Assembly (NCBI GenBank): GCA_002709385.1
Contig: PAQS01000016.1
Location: forward strand, 1 to 64,000
Direction: 5' to 3'
DNA length: 64,000 nucleotides
Source: Waddliaceae bacterium
GTDB taxonomy: Bacteria; Chlamydiota; Chlamydiia; Chlamydiales; GCA-2709385
Shown one piece after another: positions 21,125-32,196 of the stretch. The notes below the pieces were generated by a model that saw nothing but the letters and a program-made list of their open reading frames with translations, made no database searches and had not been told where the DNA came from. Position 1 is the stretch's first letter. Each line of letters begins with the position of its first letter. Position numbers and translations under genes: made by a program.

Positions 21125-21890
21125 AAGTAACTCTCTTTTGAAGTTTAGCTAAGCTGATGGACAACCCACGCTTTCACTCATCTGCCTACTACTCGGTTCT
21201 TAAGAATTATAGGTGTAAGAGGTTTTAGCATATATTTTCAAGGGGAAAATAAGATAAAAAAACTTTTGATTTGTTGTTTGACAGCTTTTAAAATAATGAT
21301 CTAAAATCAAGATTTTTACCCTCGAATCACTTCAATACGAATTTAAGAATAGATATAATCTGTAGAAATACAGAAAAACCCCTCCGAGAAGCACTTACAA
21401 GCCTTATTAGACAAATCAATATTCGACTTTTTTAAATCAAAGCTATTGAAAAAGAAGCTTGCAAAAACAGTGAAGCAGATACGAGTTATTCAAATTTGTA
21501 AAATTCTTGAAATCTGAAATTTTTTTCATTTATTTTTACCCCCCTTCAAGCCCCAATGACACGAATAGGTTGATGGCAAGAGAAAATAAAATATACTTTA
21601 TATAAAATATAAATTAAACTCGACTAAAACATAGAACATGAAAAAGTTATCTTTTCCAACATATACTTTGATCTAATAAATTTTATACCTAATAAATTCT
21701 CCCATAATATTTAAGTTTATATAATTAATAAACTCCCAGGAAACCTCGTTTATTTTTCTATCTATAATACTAGAATTTATTTCTTCACTACTTAACAATA
21801 AATCACTTCTATTCCAAATTGTGAATATTCCTAGATAAGATATATATAGAGATTATTTGATTAGCTATATGTTAAAGGTGTATTCCGCTG

Positions 21891-24290
21891 ATGAAATCCA
21901 TCAAAAACTATATCTCTATCTATGTCTTTCTCATACTCAGCGCAATCATGGCTGCTACAGGATACTTTCAACTCCGCGCTCTTTATTATACTCAATACGA
22001 TGACGCCGTGAGACAAGCAAAATTTCATTTCGAATCTCGCTTTAATCACTCGGAAGAAAAGATCAATCGCGTCATAGAAGGTATTTTTACCCTTTCTCGT
22101 AAGCAAGAGCTAAGAAACTGGCTAGAAGAAATTTCGGTAAATCAAGAAGAAGAACAGAGCTGGGCTCCTTTAAATTCCAAAGTAGAAAAACTACTTATGG
22201 ATTTAATTTCAAATGATGGTAATATTCATAAACTAAGAATATTAGATCTAAACGGTGAAGAAAAGCTAAAAATTGTCCGTGAATTTGAATATTCTACTCC
22301 TACACTAGACTCTGATTTTCATAACCAAAAAGATTACTCTTATTTTTACGAAAGCACTCAACTTCCTCAAGATTTCATTTATCTATCTCCGATCACTTTA
22401 AATCGAGAGTTTGGCAAAATACAAATACCTCCCGTTCCTGTTATTCGACTAGCTCTTCCTCTCTATAATAATGAGGGAATGACGAGCATTCTTGTTGCTA
22501 ATTTATTTTTTAAAGATATCTTAGAAGATTTAGGAAAAAACAAAGTTGATGAAAACACTCAATATATTTTTACTAATAAAAAAGGAGAGTACCTATATCA
22601 CCCTAATAAATCTAAAATCTTCGCTCATGAATTTTCTAAAAATAGTAGTAACTTATTTCAAGATTACCCAAAGCTAGCAGAACTTGTAAAAAGCTCAAAG
22701 TTTGGAAAGTCCGAAGAAGGGTATATTCTAGACTCAGCATCTAATTTACTATGGATACAAAAATTCGACTTGGGAAGCCCACAATATGCAACAAGCTTAC
22801 CAACATATCAAGTAGCAATCATTCCTCATCATGTTATTGCTTCAAAATTGAATTCTCTCTGGTGGCTATATGTAATAGGGTCTTCACTAGGAATCCTTAT
22901 TCTATCTTTCTGCACTATCTGGTGGCTACGTTTATTTTTTCGTCCCTTAGACCGTCTGGTAAACTCTATTGAAGATTGTAAAAACATCTCTTCTTCTTGG
23001 AACTTTAATGAATCAGGCCCTCTCGAAGTTAAGGTACTAGCTGCAACACTCAATGAACTTGGTAGAGCAATACGCATTCAAGCAGACCAAATCATTGATG
23101 AAAAATGCAAAGCAGAAGAAGCCTTAAGAGCACGCACAGAGTTCTTATCTAGAATGAGTCACGAAATACGCACTCCTCTAAACGGTGTTATCGGTTTTAC
23201 CCACCTCTTAAAAAATCAAATGCGAGTAGGAGCCACCGTTAATGAGAAAATGTTGGATTATAGAGATAAAATTGATGGAGCTTCAGAGCTTCTTCTCAAT
23301 CTGATCAATAATGTTCTTGATCTCGCAAAGTTTGAATCAGGTCGTATGGAAGTCTTTCTCGAAAAAGTTGAGATCCGACAATGTGCAAAAATCGCATTCG
23401 AAATCAATCAAAGTGTCGCTAGCGAAAAGCACCTTTCCTATGAAATTTTCGTAGAACCATCTTTAAGCCCTTACTATAAAACAGATTATTCTAAATTTAC
23501 TCAAATCATTACTAATTTATTAGGTAATGCCATCAAATTCACCCCAGAAGGTCAATCGGTACAACTTTACTTACGAAAAATTGACAAAGGAATATGCATC
23601 GAAGTTGCTGACACAGGAATAGGCATTCCTAAAAAACAACAAAAAGATATTTTCCGTAAATTTACACAAGTAGATGCAAGCGTTCAAAGACATCATGGAG
23701 GCTCTGGTTTAGGGCTTTCTATCGTAAAACATATCGTAGATCAACTTGGTGGAAGTATTGAACTAGAAAGTGAACCGGGTAAAGGCACACACTTTTTTGT
23801 TCATTTACCCATGGAAGAAATTAAGGATGAATCGAAAGTAGAAAAATCGGCTACTGACTCAAAAAAATTCAGTTCTGAATTAAAAGTTCTACTTGTTGAA
23901 GATAATGAACTCAATCAGTCCCTTATGGCAGACTTACTTGATGAGTATGGTATTAAAGAACTTACAATTGCCAGTGATGGCTTAGAAGGGTTTCAGGAAG
24001 CTATTCAACAAAATTATGACCTTCTTTTAGTTGACTATCATATGCCTAACTGTGATGGAATTGAATGTATTAAACGTATCAAAAGTTACTGGCAAATCAA
24101 TCGAATAAAAGAAGCTCCTATCGTACTCGTTACTGCAGATGTCACAAGTGATACAAAAAATCTAGGACAAGCTGTGGGCATCGATGACTACATAAGTAAA
24201 CCAATTGATAATGAAGAGCTTCAAGTGATTTTAAATAAATATTTAAAATATAAAAACAATCCAAGAACATTTGAACTAAACAAAAACTAG
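21891..24290 (+). CDS. Hybrid sensor histidine kinase/response regulator with periplasmic sensor region
   Basis: Two TM segments flanking about 300 aa; H-box FLSRMSHEIRTPLNGVIGF; ATP-binding NLLGNAIKFTP, DTGIGI, GGSGLGLSIVKH; receiver LLVEDNELNQ / LLLVDYHMPNCDG / YISKPID. Confidence 0.95.
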   Translation: MKSIKNYISIYVFLILSAIMAATGYFQLRALYYTQYDDAVRQAKFHFESRFNHSEEKINRVIEGIFTLSRKQELRNWLEEISVNQEEEQSWAPLNSKVEKLLMDLISNDGNIHKLRILDLNGEEKLKIVREFEYSTPTLDSDFHNQKDYSYFYESTQLPQDFIYLSPITLNREFGKIQIPPVPVIRLALPLYNNEGMTSILVANLFFKDILEDLGKNKVDENTQYIFTNKKGEYLYHPNKSKIFAHEFSKNSSNLFQDYPKLAELVKSSKFGKSEEGYILDSASNLLWIQKFDLGSPQYATSLPTYQVAIIPHHVIASKLNSLWWLYVIGSSLGILILSFCTIWWLRLFFRPLDRLVNSIEDCKNISSSWNFNESGPLEVKVLAATLNELGRAIRIQADQIIDEKCKAEEALRARTEFLSRMSHEIRTPLNGVIGFTHLLKNQMRVGATVNEKMLDYRDKIDGASELLLNLINNVLDLAKFESGRMEVFLEKVEIRQCAKIAFEINQSVASEKHLSYEIFVEPSLSPYYKTDYSKFTQIITNLLGNAIKFTPEGQSVQLYLRKIDKGICIEVADTGIGIPKKQQKDIFRKFTQVDASVQRHHGGSGLGLSIVKHIVDQLGGSIELESEPGKGTHFFVHLPMEEIKDESKVEKSATDSKKFSSELKVLLVEDNELNQSLMADLLDEYGIKELTIASDGLEGFQEAIQQNYDLLLVDYHMPNCDGIECIKRIKSYWQINRIKEAPIVLVTADVTSDTKNLGQAVGIDDYISKPIDNEELQVILNKYLKYKNNPRTFELNKN

Positions 24291-24309
24291 AAAACACAGG
24301 GTTTGGTTA

Positions 24310-25275
24310 ATGAAGATATTTCAAGCGACATTTAGAGTATTTTGGATTTCTATTATCGGATTTTCTGCCTTGTGTTCCTTTTTGAATGCCAATCAATACC
24401 CTGAAAACATTACTCCGAACGAAGCTTTTTCTCGTCTTGAACTCGTTGACCAATACTTAGATCACATTTTGACAAGAGAATTTTACCGAGCTCCCATAGC
24501 AAAACAAAAAGTTTTTGAAGTAGATATCGAGCCAATGCATGTCTTTCAACTTATTGCAGAAATTGCATCTTTAAGTAATGAAGTAGGAAAACTATACGGT
24601 CTAAAAGAAATCAAAACAGTTGAAGTAACACCACGCGATTACTACCCAAAAGATGTACGAAAAGTTGTAGATCAAATCCTAAAAAGAACCCTGGAAATTA
24701 CAGACTCCTTAAACCTAAATCTTAAAAAAATTTCAGAAAAAAAATATTCAGAAAAAATTCCTAGTGATGTTTTTTCATTAGCCGTTCAAGTATGGAATAA
24801 ATTTCTTGAGCTTAAGGGCGAACATCGAGTATCTCCTAGTAATGTATTTCAACAAGTAAAAAGAATTCGAGAAGATACAAGCCTTATTCTAAATAAGCTA
24901 AGTAAATCTACTCACAAAGAATTTACGTTCTATAAAAAAGAAAGAGTCTTACCAAAAAATGTTTTTCAAAAAGCCTTGGAAGTTCGTACAAGCGTTAACC
25001 TCTTAAGAAGTAGACTTGAAAAAAAATCAATCACATCACCTGAGGTACCCTCCAATTATCATATCTTTCCCCGAGATGTGTATCTTCAATGTATTATTCT
25101 AATGGCTGAAATGAACTTAGTAAAAAAAGAATATGGAATCAATACACCAACTCCAAAATCTAAAGTAAGTAAAAACAAACAACCAGCAGATGTGATGCTT
25201 GAAATGGAATATGTTCATAAAGATTTAGAAATCTTACTAAAAGAATTAAAGCAACAAAGTCTTCCGTCTATTTGA
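24310..25275 (+). CDS. Exported repeat protein (321 aa) of eight xP-x-[DN]-V-[FY]-type helical repeats; probable partner of the upstream kinase
   Basis: N-terminal signal/TM segment; repeats read directly in the translation; 19 bp downstream of the kinase. Confidence 0.85.
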   Translation: MKIFQATFRVFWISIIGFSALCSFLNANQYPENITPNEAFSRLELVDQYLDHILTREFYRAPIAKQKVFEVDIEPMHVFQLIAEIASLSNEVGKLYGLKEIKTVEVTPRDYYPKDVRKVVDQILKRTLEITDSLNLNLKKISEKKYSEKIPSDVFSLAVQVWNKFLELKGEHRVSPSNVFQQVKRIREDTSLILNKLSKSTHKEFTFYKKERVLPKNVFQKALEVRTSVNLLRSRLEKKSITSPEVPSNYHIFPRDVYLQCIILMAEMNLVKKEYGINTPTPKSKVSKNKQPADVMLEMEYVHKDLEILLKELKQQSLPSI

Positions 25276-25502
25276 TAAATAATAATCCAAAGACTAGGAC
25301 TCTTGCATTAGTATCAATAAAATGATAATGTTCAGTTAAAATCAAATAACTTAAATACAAAGTTCTAAGCCTTTGAAAGCTATAATTTACACTTCATCCA
25401 TTTCTAGCTTTACTTCAATAAGTAGATCCATGAGATGTTCACAGCTAGTTTCATCGTTCAAGAACTAAGTTAATGACGAAAGTCAAAAGTAAAAGGAAGT
25501 AT

Positions 25503-26480
25503 ATGAGTAAGAGCAAGCTAGAGCAGCTTAAAGAAATGACTGTTGTCGTAGCAGATACTGGTGATATCAACTCAATTAAGCAATATACACCAACTGATGC
25601 AACAACTAATCCATCACTTATTTATCAAGCTGCTCAAATGCCAGAGTATCGAGAGCTTATGAATGAGGCTATGGCTTGGGCAAAAAGCCGACAAACATCT
25701 GATGAAAAGCAAATGATGACAGATGTAATCGATCGTTTGACTGTCAATTTTGGGAAAGAAATTTTAAAAATAGTTCCTGGTCGTGTCTCCACAGAAGTTG
25801 ATGCTCGTCTCTCTTTTGACACAGAGGGAAGCATTCGCAAAGCTCGTCACTTAATCAGTATGTATGAAGAAGCTGGTATCAGCAAAGAGCGAGTTCTCAT
25901 TAAAATGGCTGCTACCTGGGAAGGTACCGAGGCTGCGCGCGTTCTGGAAAAAGAAGGCATTCATTGTAATATGACTTTGATGTTTAATTTAGTCCAAGCT
26001 GTAGCCTGTGCGGAAGCAGGAGCTACACTCATTTCGCCATTTGTAGGTCGTATTTTAGATTGGCATAAACAGAAAAAGGGTGTTGATCACATCCCTGCTG
26101 ATGAAGACCCTGGTGTTCTGTCTGTGACAAAAATTTACAACTATTATAAGCGCTTTTCCTACTCTACAGAAGTGATGGGGGCTAGCTTCCGTAATGCAGA
26201 CGAAATTATCGCTCTAGCAGGTTGTGATTTGCTCACAATAGCTCCTAAGCTACTCGAAGAATTACAGAACTCTACAGGTCCTGTAAAAAGAATGCTCAGC
26301 GAAGATGCAGCTTCAAGCCTAGACTGCCAAAAAATGAATATCACTGAGAACTTTTATCGCTGGCATCTTAATCAAGATGCTATGGCAACAGAAAAGCTCG
26401 CAGAAGGAATACGTAATTTTGGTGCAGATCTAAAGAAACTAGAAAAATTTATTAGTTCAAACTGTATGGCTTCTATGTAG
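25503..26480 (+). CDS. tal: Transaldolase
   Basis: [67 protein letters not shown]. Confidence 0.96.
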   Translation: MSKSKLEQLKEMTVVVADTGDINSIKQYTPTDATTNPSLIYQAAQMPEYRELMNEAMAWAKSRQTSDEKQMMTDVIDRLTVNFGKEILKIVPGRVSTEVDARLSFDTEGSIRKARHLISMYEEAGISKERVLIKMAATWEGTEAARVLEKEGIHCNMTLMFNLVQAVACAEAGATLISPFVGRILDWHKQKKGVDHIPADEDPGVLSVTKIYNYYKRFSYSTEVMGASFRNADEIIALAGCDLLTIAPKLLEELQNSTGPVKRMLSEDAASSLDCQKMNITENFYRWHLNQDAMATEKLAEGIRNFGADLKKLEKFISSNCMASM

Positions 26481-26486
26481 TAAGAT

Positions 26487-26517
26487 GGCAGTTCAGAAAA
26501 TACTATTCTGAACTGCC
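26487..26517. terminator. Hairpin at tal/lipoprotein convergent junction
   Basis: Perfect 12-bp stem GGCAGTTCAGAA-AATACTA-TTCTGAACTGCC followed by GTTTCT. Confidence 0.7.
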
Positions 26518-26559
26518 GTTTCTAGCACAAGTATCAAAACCTCAAATGGCTATTAGAAC

Positions 26560-26973
26560 TTAGACTCTCCGCTCAATGAACTGAAGGTTTGGATCTAAAT
26601 CTAAAATAAGCGTCTCGTCCGAAAGCAACGTTCCTGCACTATAGACCTTTGTAATGACTTTTAATTTCGGCATAGTCTGTATTTGCTTAGGGTGAATTAC
26701 CTGTACATTTATGCCATCATAATTTTCTGCTCCCCCTACAAATAACTCTGCACTCTGCCCTTTTGGAGGAACAACAATTCTAGGTTTTACGACAAAGGGA
26801 GTATCTTGTTTTTTCACTGCAAGCTTCTCAATTCTTAAATCGACATATGCTTCCTTATCTTGCTTTGCAGGCTTGAGTACTGCTGTTGTTTGATAAGCAT
26901 CGTGGCTATGATTTTGTGCACACGAAGTAAGAAGCAGGCCAAGCCCCGTAAAAAATACCCAAATAGTCCTCAT
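26560..26973 (-). CDS. Putative lipoprotein (137 aa)
   Basis: Signal plus lipobox GLGLLLTSCAQ. Confidence 0.75.
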   Translation of the reverse strand: MRTIWVFFTGLGLLLTSCAQNHSHDAYQTTAVLKPAKQDKEAYVDLRIEKLAVKKQDTPFVVKPRIVVPPKGQSAELFVGGAENYDGINVQVIHPKQIQTMPKLKVITKVYSAGTLLSDETLILDLDPNLQFIERRV

Positions 26974-27150
26974 GACATGTAACCCCTCTCTACATAAGAA
27001 TCAATTGCTTTTTATATGGAAAAACAGAGGAATTAGCTAGGAAAATCCAATAAAAAAATCCATAATAATCAAAAAAAATAAGATAATGTTGAATCAATTT
27101 TACGAAAATAGATGCCCTTCTTCAGAAAATCTCTATAAAAAAGGAAAAGC

Positions 27151-27895
27151 ATGAAAATTATAAATACAAAAGACAATCTAGAAGATTTCCAAGATAATTA
27201 CATTGCGATTCAATTAGAAAAAGGTGAAAAAATCTGTACCGAACCAGGTGGCTTTATTGCAGGTCGCGGCGTATCTTTAGAAGATACATCTGCTCAAAAT
27301 GGATTTTGGTCTTCTTTAAGCAACAGTATTTGTGGAAAAAAAAGTTTTTTTTACCAATACTTATAAAGCCATATCAGATGTAGCCGAAATCTATCTTGCT
27401 CCACGTAGAATTTCTCAAATCACAACTTACACTTTAAAAGCTGGTGAAAAACTTAATCTTATCGGAAAAACCTATCTTGCTTCTGATTCAAACGTACGTT
27501 TTTCTACTAAATACGATGGTATCTTTAATTTAAAAGGTACAGGGATTACTAAACTACAGGCTTTTATTGAAGAAGGCGAGAGTGGAGATATTATATTTAG
27601 TTCTCAAGGTGGTTCACTTATTGCCCTAGAAGTCGATGAAAAATTCCCTCTAACAGTAGACAATGGGCATATTGTTGCTTATAGCGACAATTTAAATGTC
27701 AACTATCGTATGGAAGGAACAAGTTGGACAAGCTGGTTGATGTCCGGTGAAGGTTATGTTTGCGATTTTAGCGGCAAAGGAATTGTATACGTTCGTTCTC
27801 AAGACTCTGTGCTTAAAACAGTGCAACAACATAATCACTATCACTCTACAAACTCTACAAGCTCCACAAGATCAAGATACGATCACAAGAAATAA
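27151..27895 (+). pseudogene. AIM24-family protein gene interrupted by a +1 frameshift at an A8-G-T8 homopolymer
   Basis: ORF 27151..27366 ends ...CGKKSFFYQYL; ORF 27332..27895 continues ...FFTNTYKAISDVAEIYLAPRRISQI; removing one T restores GKKSFFTNTYKA. Confidence 0.75.
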
Positions 27896-27918
27896 TTTTC
27901 TTCTATTTAGAGATAATA

Positions 27919-27957
27919 AAAAGCCGATCTTAGCTTAGCTAAGATCGGCTTTTTTTA
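27919..27957. terminator. Rho-independent bidirectional terminator between the AIM24-like gene and rpoC
   Basis: AAAAAGCCGATCTTAGCT...AGCTAAGATCGGCTTTTTTT. Confidence 0.9.
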
Positions 27958-27978
27958 TTACAGATAATGAACGCTTAT

Positions 27979-30900
27979 TTAAAGTGCTTCTGCAAAATCA
28001 AAAACAACTTCTTCTTGCTCATTTTCTACTAACTGACGAACACGCTTATGTCTTTCAAAGCCTGTACCTCCAGGGATGATGTGTCCCATAATCACGTTTT
28101 CTTTGAAACCGCGAAGGTAATCAGCTTTTCCAGCGCAAGCAGCATCCGTTAAGACACGAGTTGTATCCTGGAACGATGCCGCAGAGATTGGTGATTCAGT
28201 TCCAAGAGACGCCTTAGTAATCCCTAATAGTACAGGAGCACCGTTAGCAGGACGTCCACCTTCAGCAATTACCTTACGGTTCTGCTCGAAGAACTGTCTC
28301 TTATCTACCTCTTCAGCATACAGAAGACTTGTATCACCCGGGTCAGTTACACGAACTTTTTGCAACATCTGACGAACAATGATCTCAATGTGCTTATCAT
28401 TGATATCCACACCCTGTAGGCGATAAACTTCTTGTACCTGGTTTACAATGTACTTCTGCAATTCACGTACACCACAGATATCTAGGATCTCATGTGGAAT
28501 AACCATACCATCTGTGAGCTGCTGTCCTTTCACAACCATGTCACCACGCTGCACAATTAAGTGCTTTGTGTGAGGAATCAAGTGTTCCTCTTCCATGCCA
28601 GAAACTTCATCACGAACCACTACGATACGCTTGTTTTTCTGTACTCCACGGAAATCAACAACACCGTCGATTTTAGCAATTTCTGCTGCATCTTTCGGTT
28701 TTCTTGCTTCAAACAGCTCAGCAACACGAGGTAGACCCCCGGTAATATCTTTTGTTTTTACCGCACCACGTGGAAGACGAGCAAGTAAAGTACCAGCAGA
28801 TACATACTGACCTTCTCCAACAGAGATAATCGCACCAGAAGGAATCGCATAGGTTCCAACTAGCTCTTCACAAGCTTTATCGCTGTGAATGACAATCTGC
28901 GGGTGTAAATCACCACGGTGCTGTTTTACAACAATTTCAGCCTGGCCAGTTTGCTTGTTCACATCACGATCTGTAGAGATACCTTCAACAAGATCCTCAT
29001 ACTTCACATAACCCGCGCGCTCACAGAAAATAGGAATATTGTGTTGTTCCCATTCAGCAACTTTTAATCCCTTAGTAACAGATCCACCATCTTCAATATG
29101 AATACGAGTACCTAACTCAATCGTGAACGTCTGTAACGGCTCGATTGATTTTGTGCTAAGTAACTTCTTGTACTCTTCAAGAGATCTGCCTTCATCACGA
29201 ACGATGCAAAGGCTTCCGTTCTTATTAAGTGCTAACCACTGACCATCATCATTGCGAACTGTACGAAGCTCTTGATAAATCAATACAGCATCGTGCTCAG
29301 ATACAATCTCTGGTGTACTTCCTGCAGAGGCGATACCCCCTAAGTGGAATGTACGCATCGTTAACTGGGTTCCCGGTTCCCCGATTGACTGCGCAGCAAT
29401 AATACCTACAGCTTCACCCATACTTACCGAACGGCTGTTAGCTAAGTTAATACCATAACAACTAGCACATACACCACGTGGACATTCACATGTCAATGCT
29501 GAACGGATTTTAATAGACTCAATACCAGCATCATCAATAGCTTCAGCCTGTCTAATTGTCAGAGTATCACCAGATTTAGCTAAGACCTCTGTTCCACCTG
29601 GAATAAGAATATCTTCGCAAACTGTTCGTCCGAAAATTCTGTCTTTCAATGGTAATAGCTCTTCCTGTCCTTGGCGGATAGGATAAACTTCAATACCGTT
29701 AAGAGTTCCACAATCTTCTTCAATAATGATCACATCCGAAGCAACGTCCACAAGACGACGAGTCAAGTATCCAGAGTCAGCTGTTTTCAAGGCTGTATCC
29801 GCAAGACCTTTACGAGCACCGTGAGAAGAAATGAAATACTCAAGAACCGATAATCCTTCACGGAAGTTCGAAAGAATCGGGTTCTCAATAATTTCACCCG
29901 ATGGCTTAGCCATCAATCCACGCATCGAACCAAGCTGCTTAATCTGCTGCTTACTTCCTCGAGCTCCAGAATCCAACATCGCAAACAGAGGGTTCATTTG
30001 GTGGAAGCGTACTTCCTGAATCCCTTTGAAGACTTTTTCTGTTAAGAGTTCATCGATCTCAGTCCAAATACTAATGATCTTAGACTTACGCTCACCATCA
30101 GTAATGATACCATCTTCGTACTGCTTACGGCTTTCCGTAACAACACGGTGACCACCAGAAAGAACTTCTTCTTTCTCTTCAGGAATCTTGATATCTGATA
30201 TCCCTACAGAAAGAGCTGCTTTTGTCGCTTCTTCAAACCCGATATTTTTCATATCGTCTAAGAAACGAACGGTGCGCTCTAGACCAACTCTCTTGTAGCA
30301 CTGGTTAATCAGTTCACCCATACGCTTACTAGGAAGCGAGTAGTTCTGGAAACCTAGCTCTTTAGGAACAATTGTATTGAATAAAACACGTCCAGGTGTC
30401 GTCTCAATAATTCCTTCAGGGAGTCTTAGTTTGATAAGCTCGTGAATGTGCAATCCACGACCCATTTCATCTAAGCGCTTCCAATCTTCAGCTGGCTCAT
30501 GTCGGTTATAACTACCACCTGCTTGTAAAGCTAATAGAACCTCTTCTGGATTCCTGAATACTTTAGTTTTACGTCCGTAGTCCGCTGGATTATAAAGCGG
30601 ATCGTACATGATGTAATAAAGACCTAAAGTCATATCCTGTCCAGGTACCGCTACCGGCTTACCTGAAGAAGGTAAGAAGATATTATCAGGAGCCATCATT
30701 AGAATTTTAGCTTCTAATTGTGCTTCTAAAGAAAGAGGCACGTGCACCGCCATCTGGTCACCATCAAAGTCAGCGTTAAAAGCCGAACATGCAAGAGGGT
30801 GAATGCGGATCGCTTTACCTTCAATCAATACAGGCTGGAAGGCCTGAATACCTAACCTATGCAGCGTTGGCGCACGGTTAAGAAGCACTGGGTGCCCTTT

Positions 30901-32139
30901 AATAATTTCTTCTAAAACGTCCCATACAACAGGATCCTGGCGCTGAATCATCTTCTTCGCTGAACGGATCGTGTATACATGACCTAAGTCTTTCAAGCGC
31001 TTTACAATGAAAGGCTCAAAAAGCTCAAGAGCCATCAACTTAGGCAGACCGCACTGATGGAACTTTAATTCAGGACCAACGACAATTACAGAACGCCCCG
31101 AGTAGTCAACCCTTTTACCAAGAAGATTCTGACGGAAACGACCTTGCTTACCTTTCAACATCTCAGAGAGAGATTTAAGCGGACGGTTACCAGCGCCCAT
31201 TACAGGGTGCCCGTGACGTCCATTGTCAAATAAAGCATCGACAGCTTCCTGAAGCATACGCTTTTCATTACGTACGATAACTTCTGGAGTCTTCAGTTTC
31301 AAAATAGACTTTAGTCGATTGTTACGATTGATCACACGACGATACAAATCGTTCAAATCCGACGTTGCAAAACGTCCACCATCAAGTGGTACTAAAGGAC
31401 GTAAATCTGGTGGGATTACAGGAAGCCCATCCATTACCATCCACTCAGGACTATTATTCGACTGTAGGAAAGACTCTACGATTTTTAAACGCTTAGCAAT
31501 TTTTACTCGCGCTTGCATCGATTTTGTCTTACGTAGTTTTTCCTTCAGCTCATCAACTTGCTGATTCAGATCGATTGTCGCTAACAAGTCACGGATAGCT
31601 TCAGCTCCCATCTTAGCAACAAAAGCATCACGTCCCCATTTTTCTTGAGCTTCACGCATCTCAGTGTCATTAAGTAATTGACGATGTACCAGGTCTGTAT
31701 GACCTGGTTCAATCACAACATACTCTTCGTAGTAAATGACACGCTCTAAGTCAGTAGCCGACATTCCCAAAATGTTTCCAATTCGGGATGGCATCGTCTT
31801 AAAGAACCAAATATGTACGATAGGCACAGCTAAGTCGATGTGAGCCATACGGCGGCGGCGAACTTTAGATAAAGTTACCTCAACACCACAACGGTCACAG
31901 ACGATTCCCTTGTGCTTAATCTTCTTGTACTTTCCGCACGCACATTCCCAGTCTTTAGTTGGACCGAAAATTTTCTCACAGAAAAGACCACCCTTTTCTG
32001 GTTTGAACGTACGGTAGTTGATTGTTTCCGGCTTTTTAATCTCACCACGAGACCAAGTATTGCGAATCACGTCGCTGGAGGCAATACCGATTACAAGCTG
32101 GTCAAATTGCCCTCTTTCGTCTTCTTGAAGGTCATCCAT
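27979..32139 (-). CDS. rpoC: DNA-directed RNA polymerase subunit beta'
   Basis: [12 protein letters not shown] catalytic motif, zinc-binding [23 protein letters not shown]. Confidence 0.99.
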   Translation of the reverse strand: MDDLQEDERGQFDQLVIGIASSDVIRNTWSRGEIKKPETINYRTFKPEKGGLFCEKIFGPTKDWECACGKYKKIKHKGIVCDRCGVEVTLSKVRRRRMAHIDLAVPIVHIWFFKTMPSRIGNILGMSATDLERVIYYEEYVVIEPGHTDLVHRQLLNDTEMREAQEKWGRDAFVAKMGAEAIRDLLATIDLNQQVDELKEKLRKTKSMQARVKIAKRLKIVESFLQSNNSPEWMVMDGLPVIPPDLRPLVPLDGGRFATSDLNDLYRRVINRNNRLKSILKLKTPEVIVRNEKRMLQEAVDALFDNGRHGHPVMGAGNRPLKSLSEMLKGKQGRFRQNLLGKRVDYSGRSVIVVGPELKFHQCGLPKLMALELFEPFIVKRLKDLGHVYTIRSAKKMIQRQDPVVWDVLEEIIKGHPVLLNRAPTLHRLGIQAFQPVLIEGKAIRIHPLACSAFNADFDGDQMAVHVPLSLEAQLEAKILMMAPDNIFLPSSGKPVAVPGQDMTLGLYYIMYDPLYNPADYGRKTKVFRNPEEVLLALQAGGSYNRHEPAEDWKRLDEMGRGLHIHELIKLRLPEGIIETTPGRVLFNTIVPKELGFQNYSLPSKRMGELINQCYKRVGLERTVRFLDDMKNIGFEEATKAALSVGISDIKIPEEKEEVLSGGHRVVTESRKQYEDGIITDGERKSKIISIWTEIDELLTEKVFKGIQEVRFHQMNPLFAMLDSGARGSKQQIKQLGSMRGLMAKPSGEIIENPILSNFREGLSVLEYFISSHGARKGLADTALKTADSGYLTRRLVDVASDVIIIEEDCGTLNGIEVYPIRQGQEELLPLKDRIFGRTVCEDILIPGGTEVLAKSGDTLTIRQAEAIDDAGIESIKIRSALTCECPRGVCASCYGINLANSRSVSMGEAVGIIAAQSIGEPGTQLTMRTFHLGGIASAGSTPEIVSEHDAVLIYQELRTVRNDDGQWLALNKNGSLCIVRDEGRSLEEYKKLLSTKSIEPLQTFTIELGTRIHIEDGGSVTKGLKVAEWEQHNIPIFCERAGYVKYEDLVEGISTDRDVNKQTGQAEIVVKQHRGDLHPQIVIHSDKACEELVGTYAIPSGAIISVGEGQYVSAGTLLARLPRGAVKTKDITGGLPRVAELFEARKPKDAAEIAKIDGVVDFRGVQKNKRIVVVRDEVSGMEEEHLIPHTKHLIVQRGDMVVKGQQLTDGMVIPHEILDICGVRELQKYIVNQVQEVYRLQGVDINDKHIEIIVRQMLQKVRVTDPGDTSLLYAEEVDKRQFFEQNRKVIAEGGRPANGAPVLLGITKASLGTESPISAASFQDTTRVLTDAACAGKADYLRGFKENVIMGHIIPGGTGFERHKRVRQLVENEQEEVVFDFAEAL

Positions 32140-32196
32140 TATGCACGCTCTCCTGAAACAGTGATATTAGCCTTAACTTGTACTAAAAATAGAGTT

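Noticed and set aside
24310-25275. TPR or pentapeptide repeat identity for the kinase-linked repeat protein
   Set aside because: Spacing (about 30-45 aa) and Pro-x-[DN]-V signature do not fit the TPR or pentapeptide consensus
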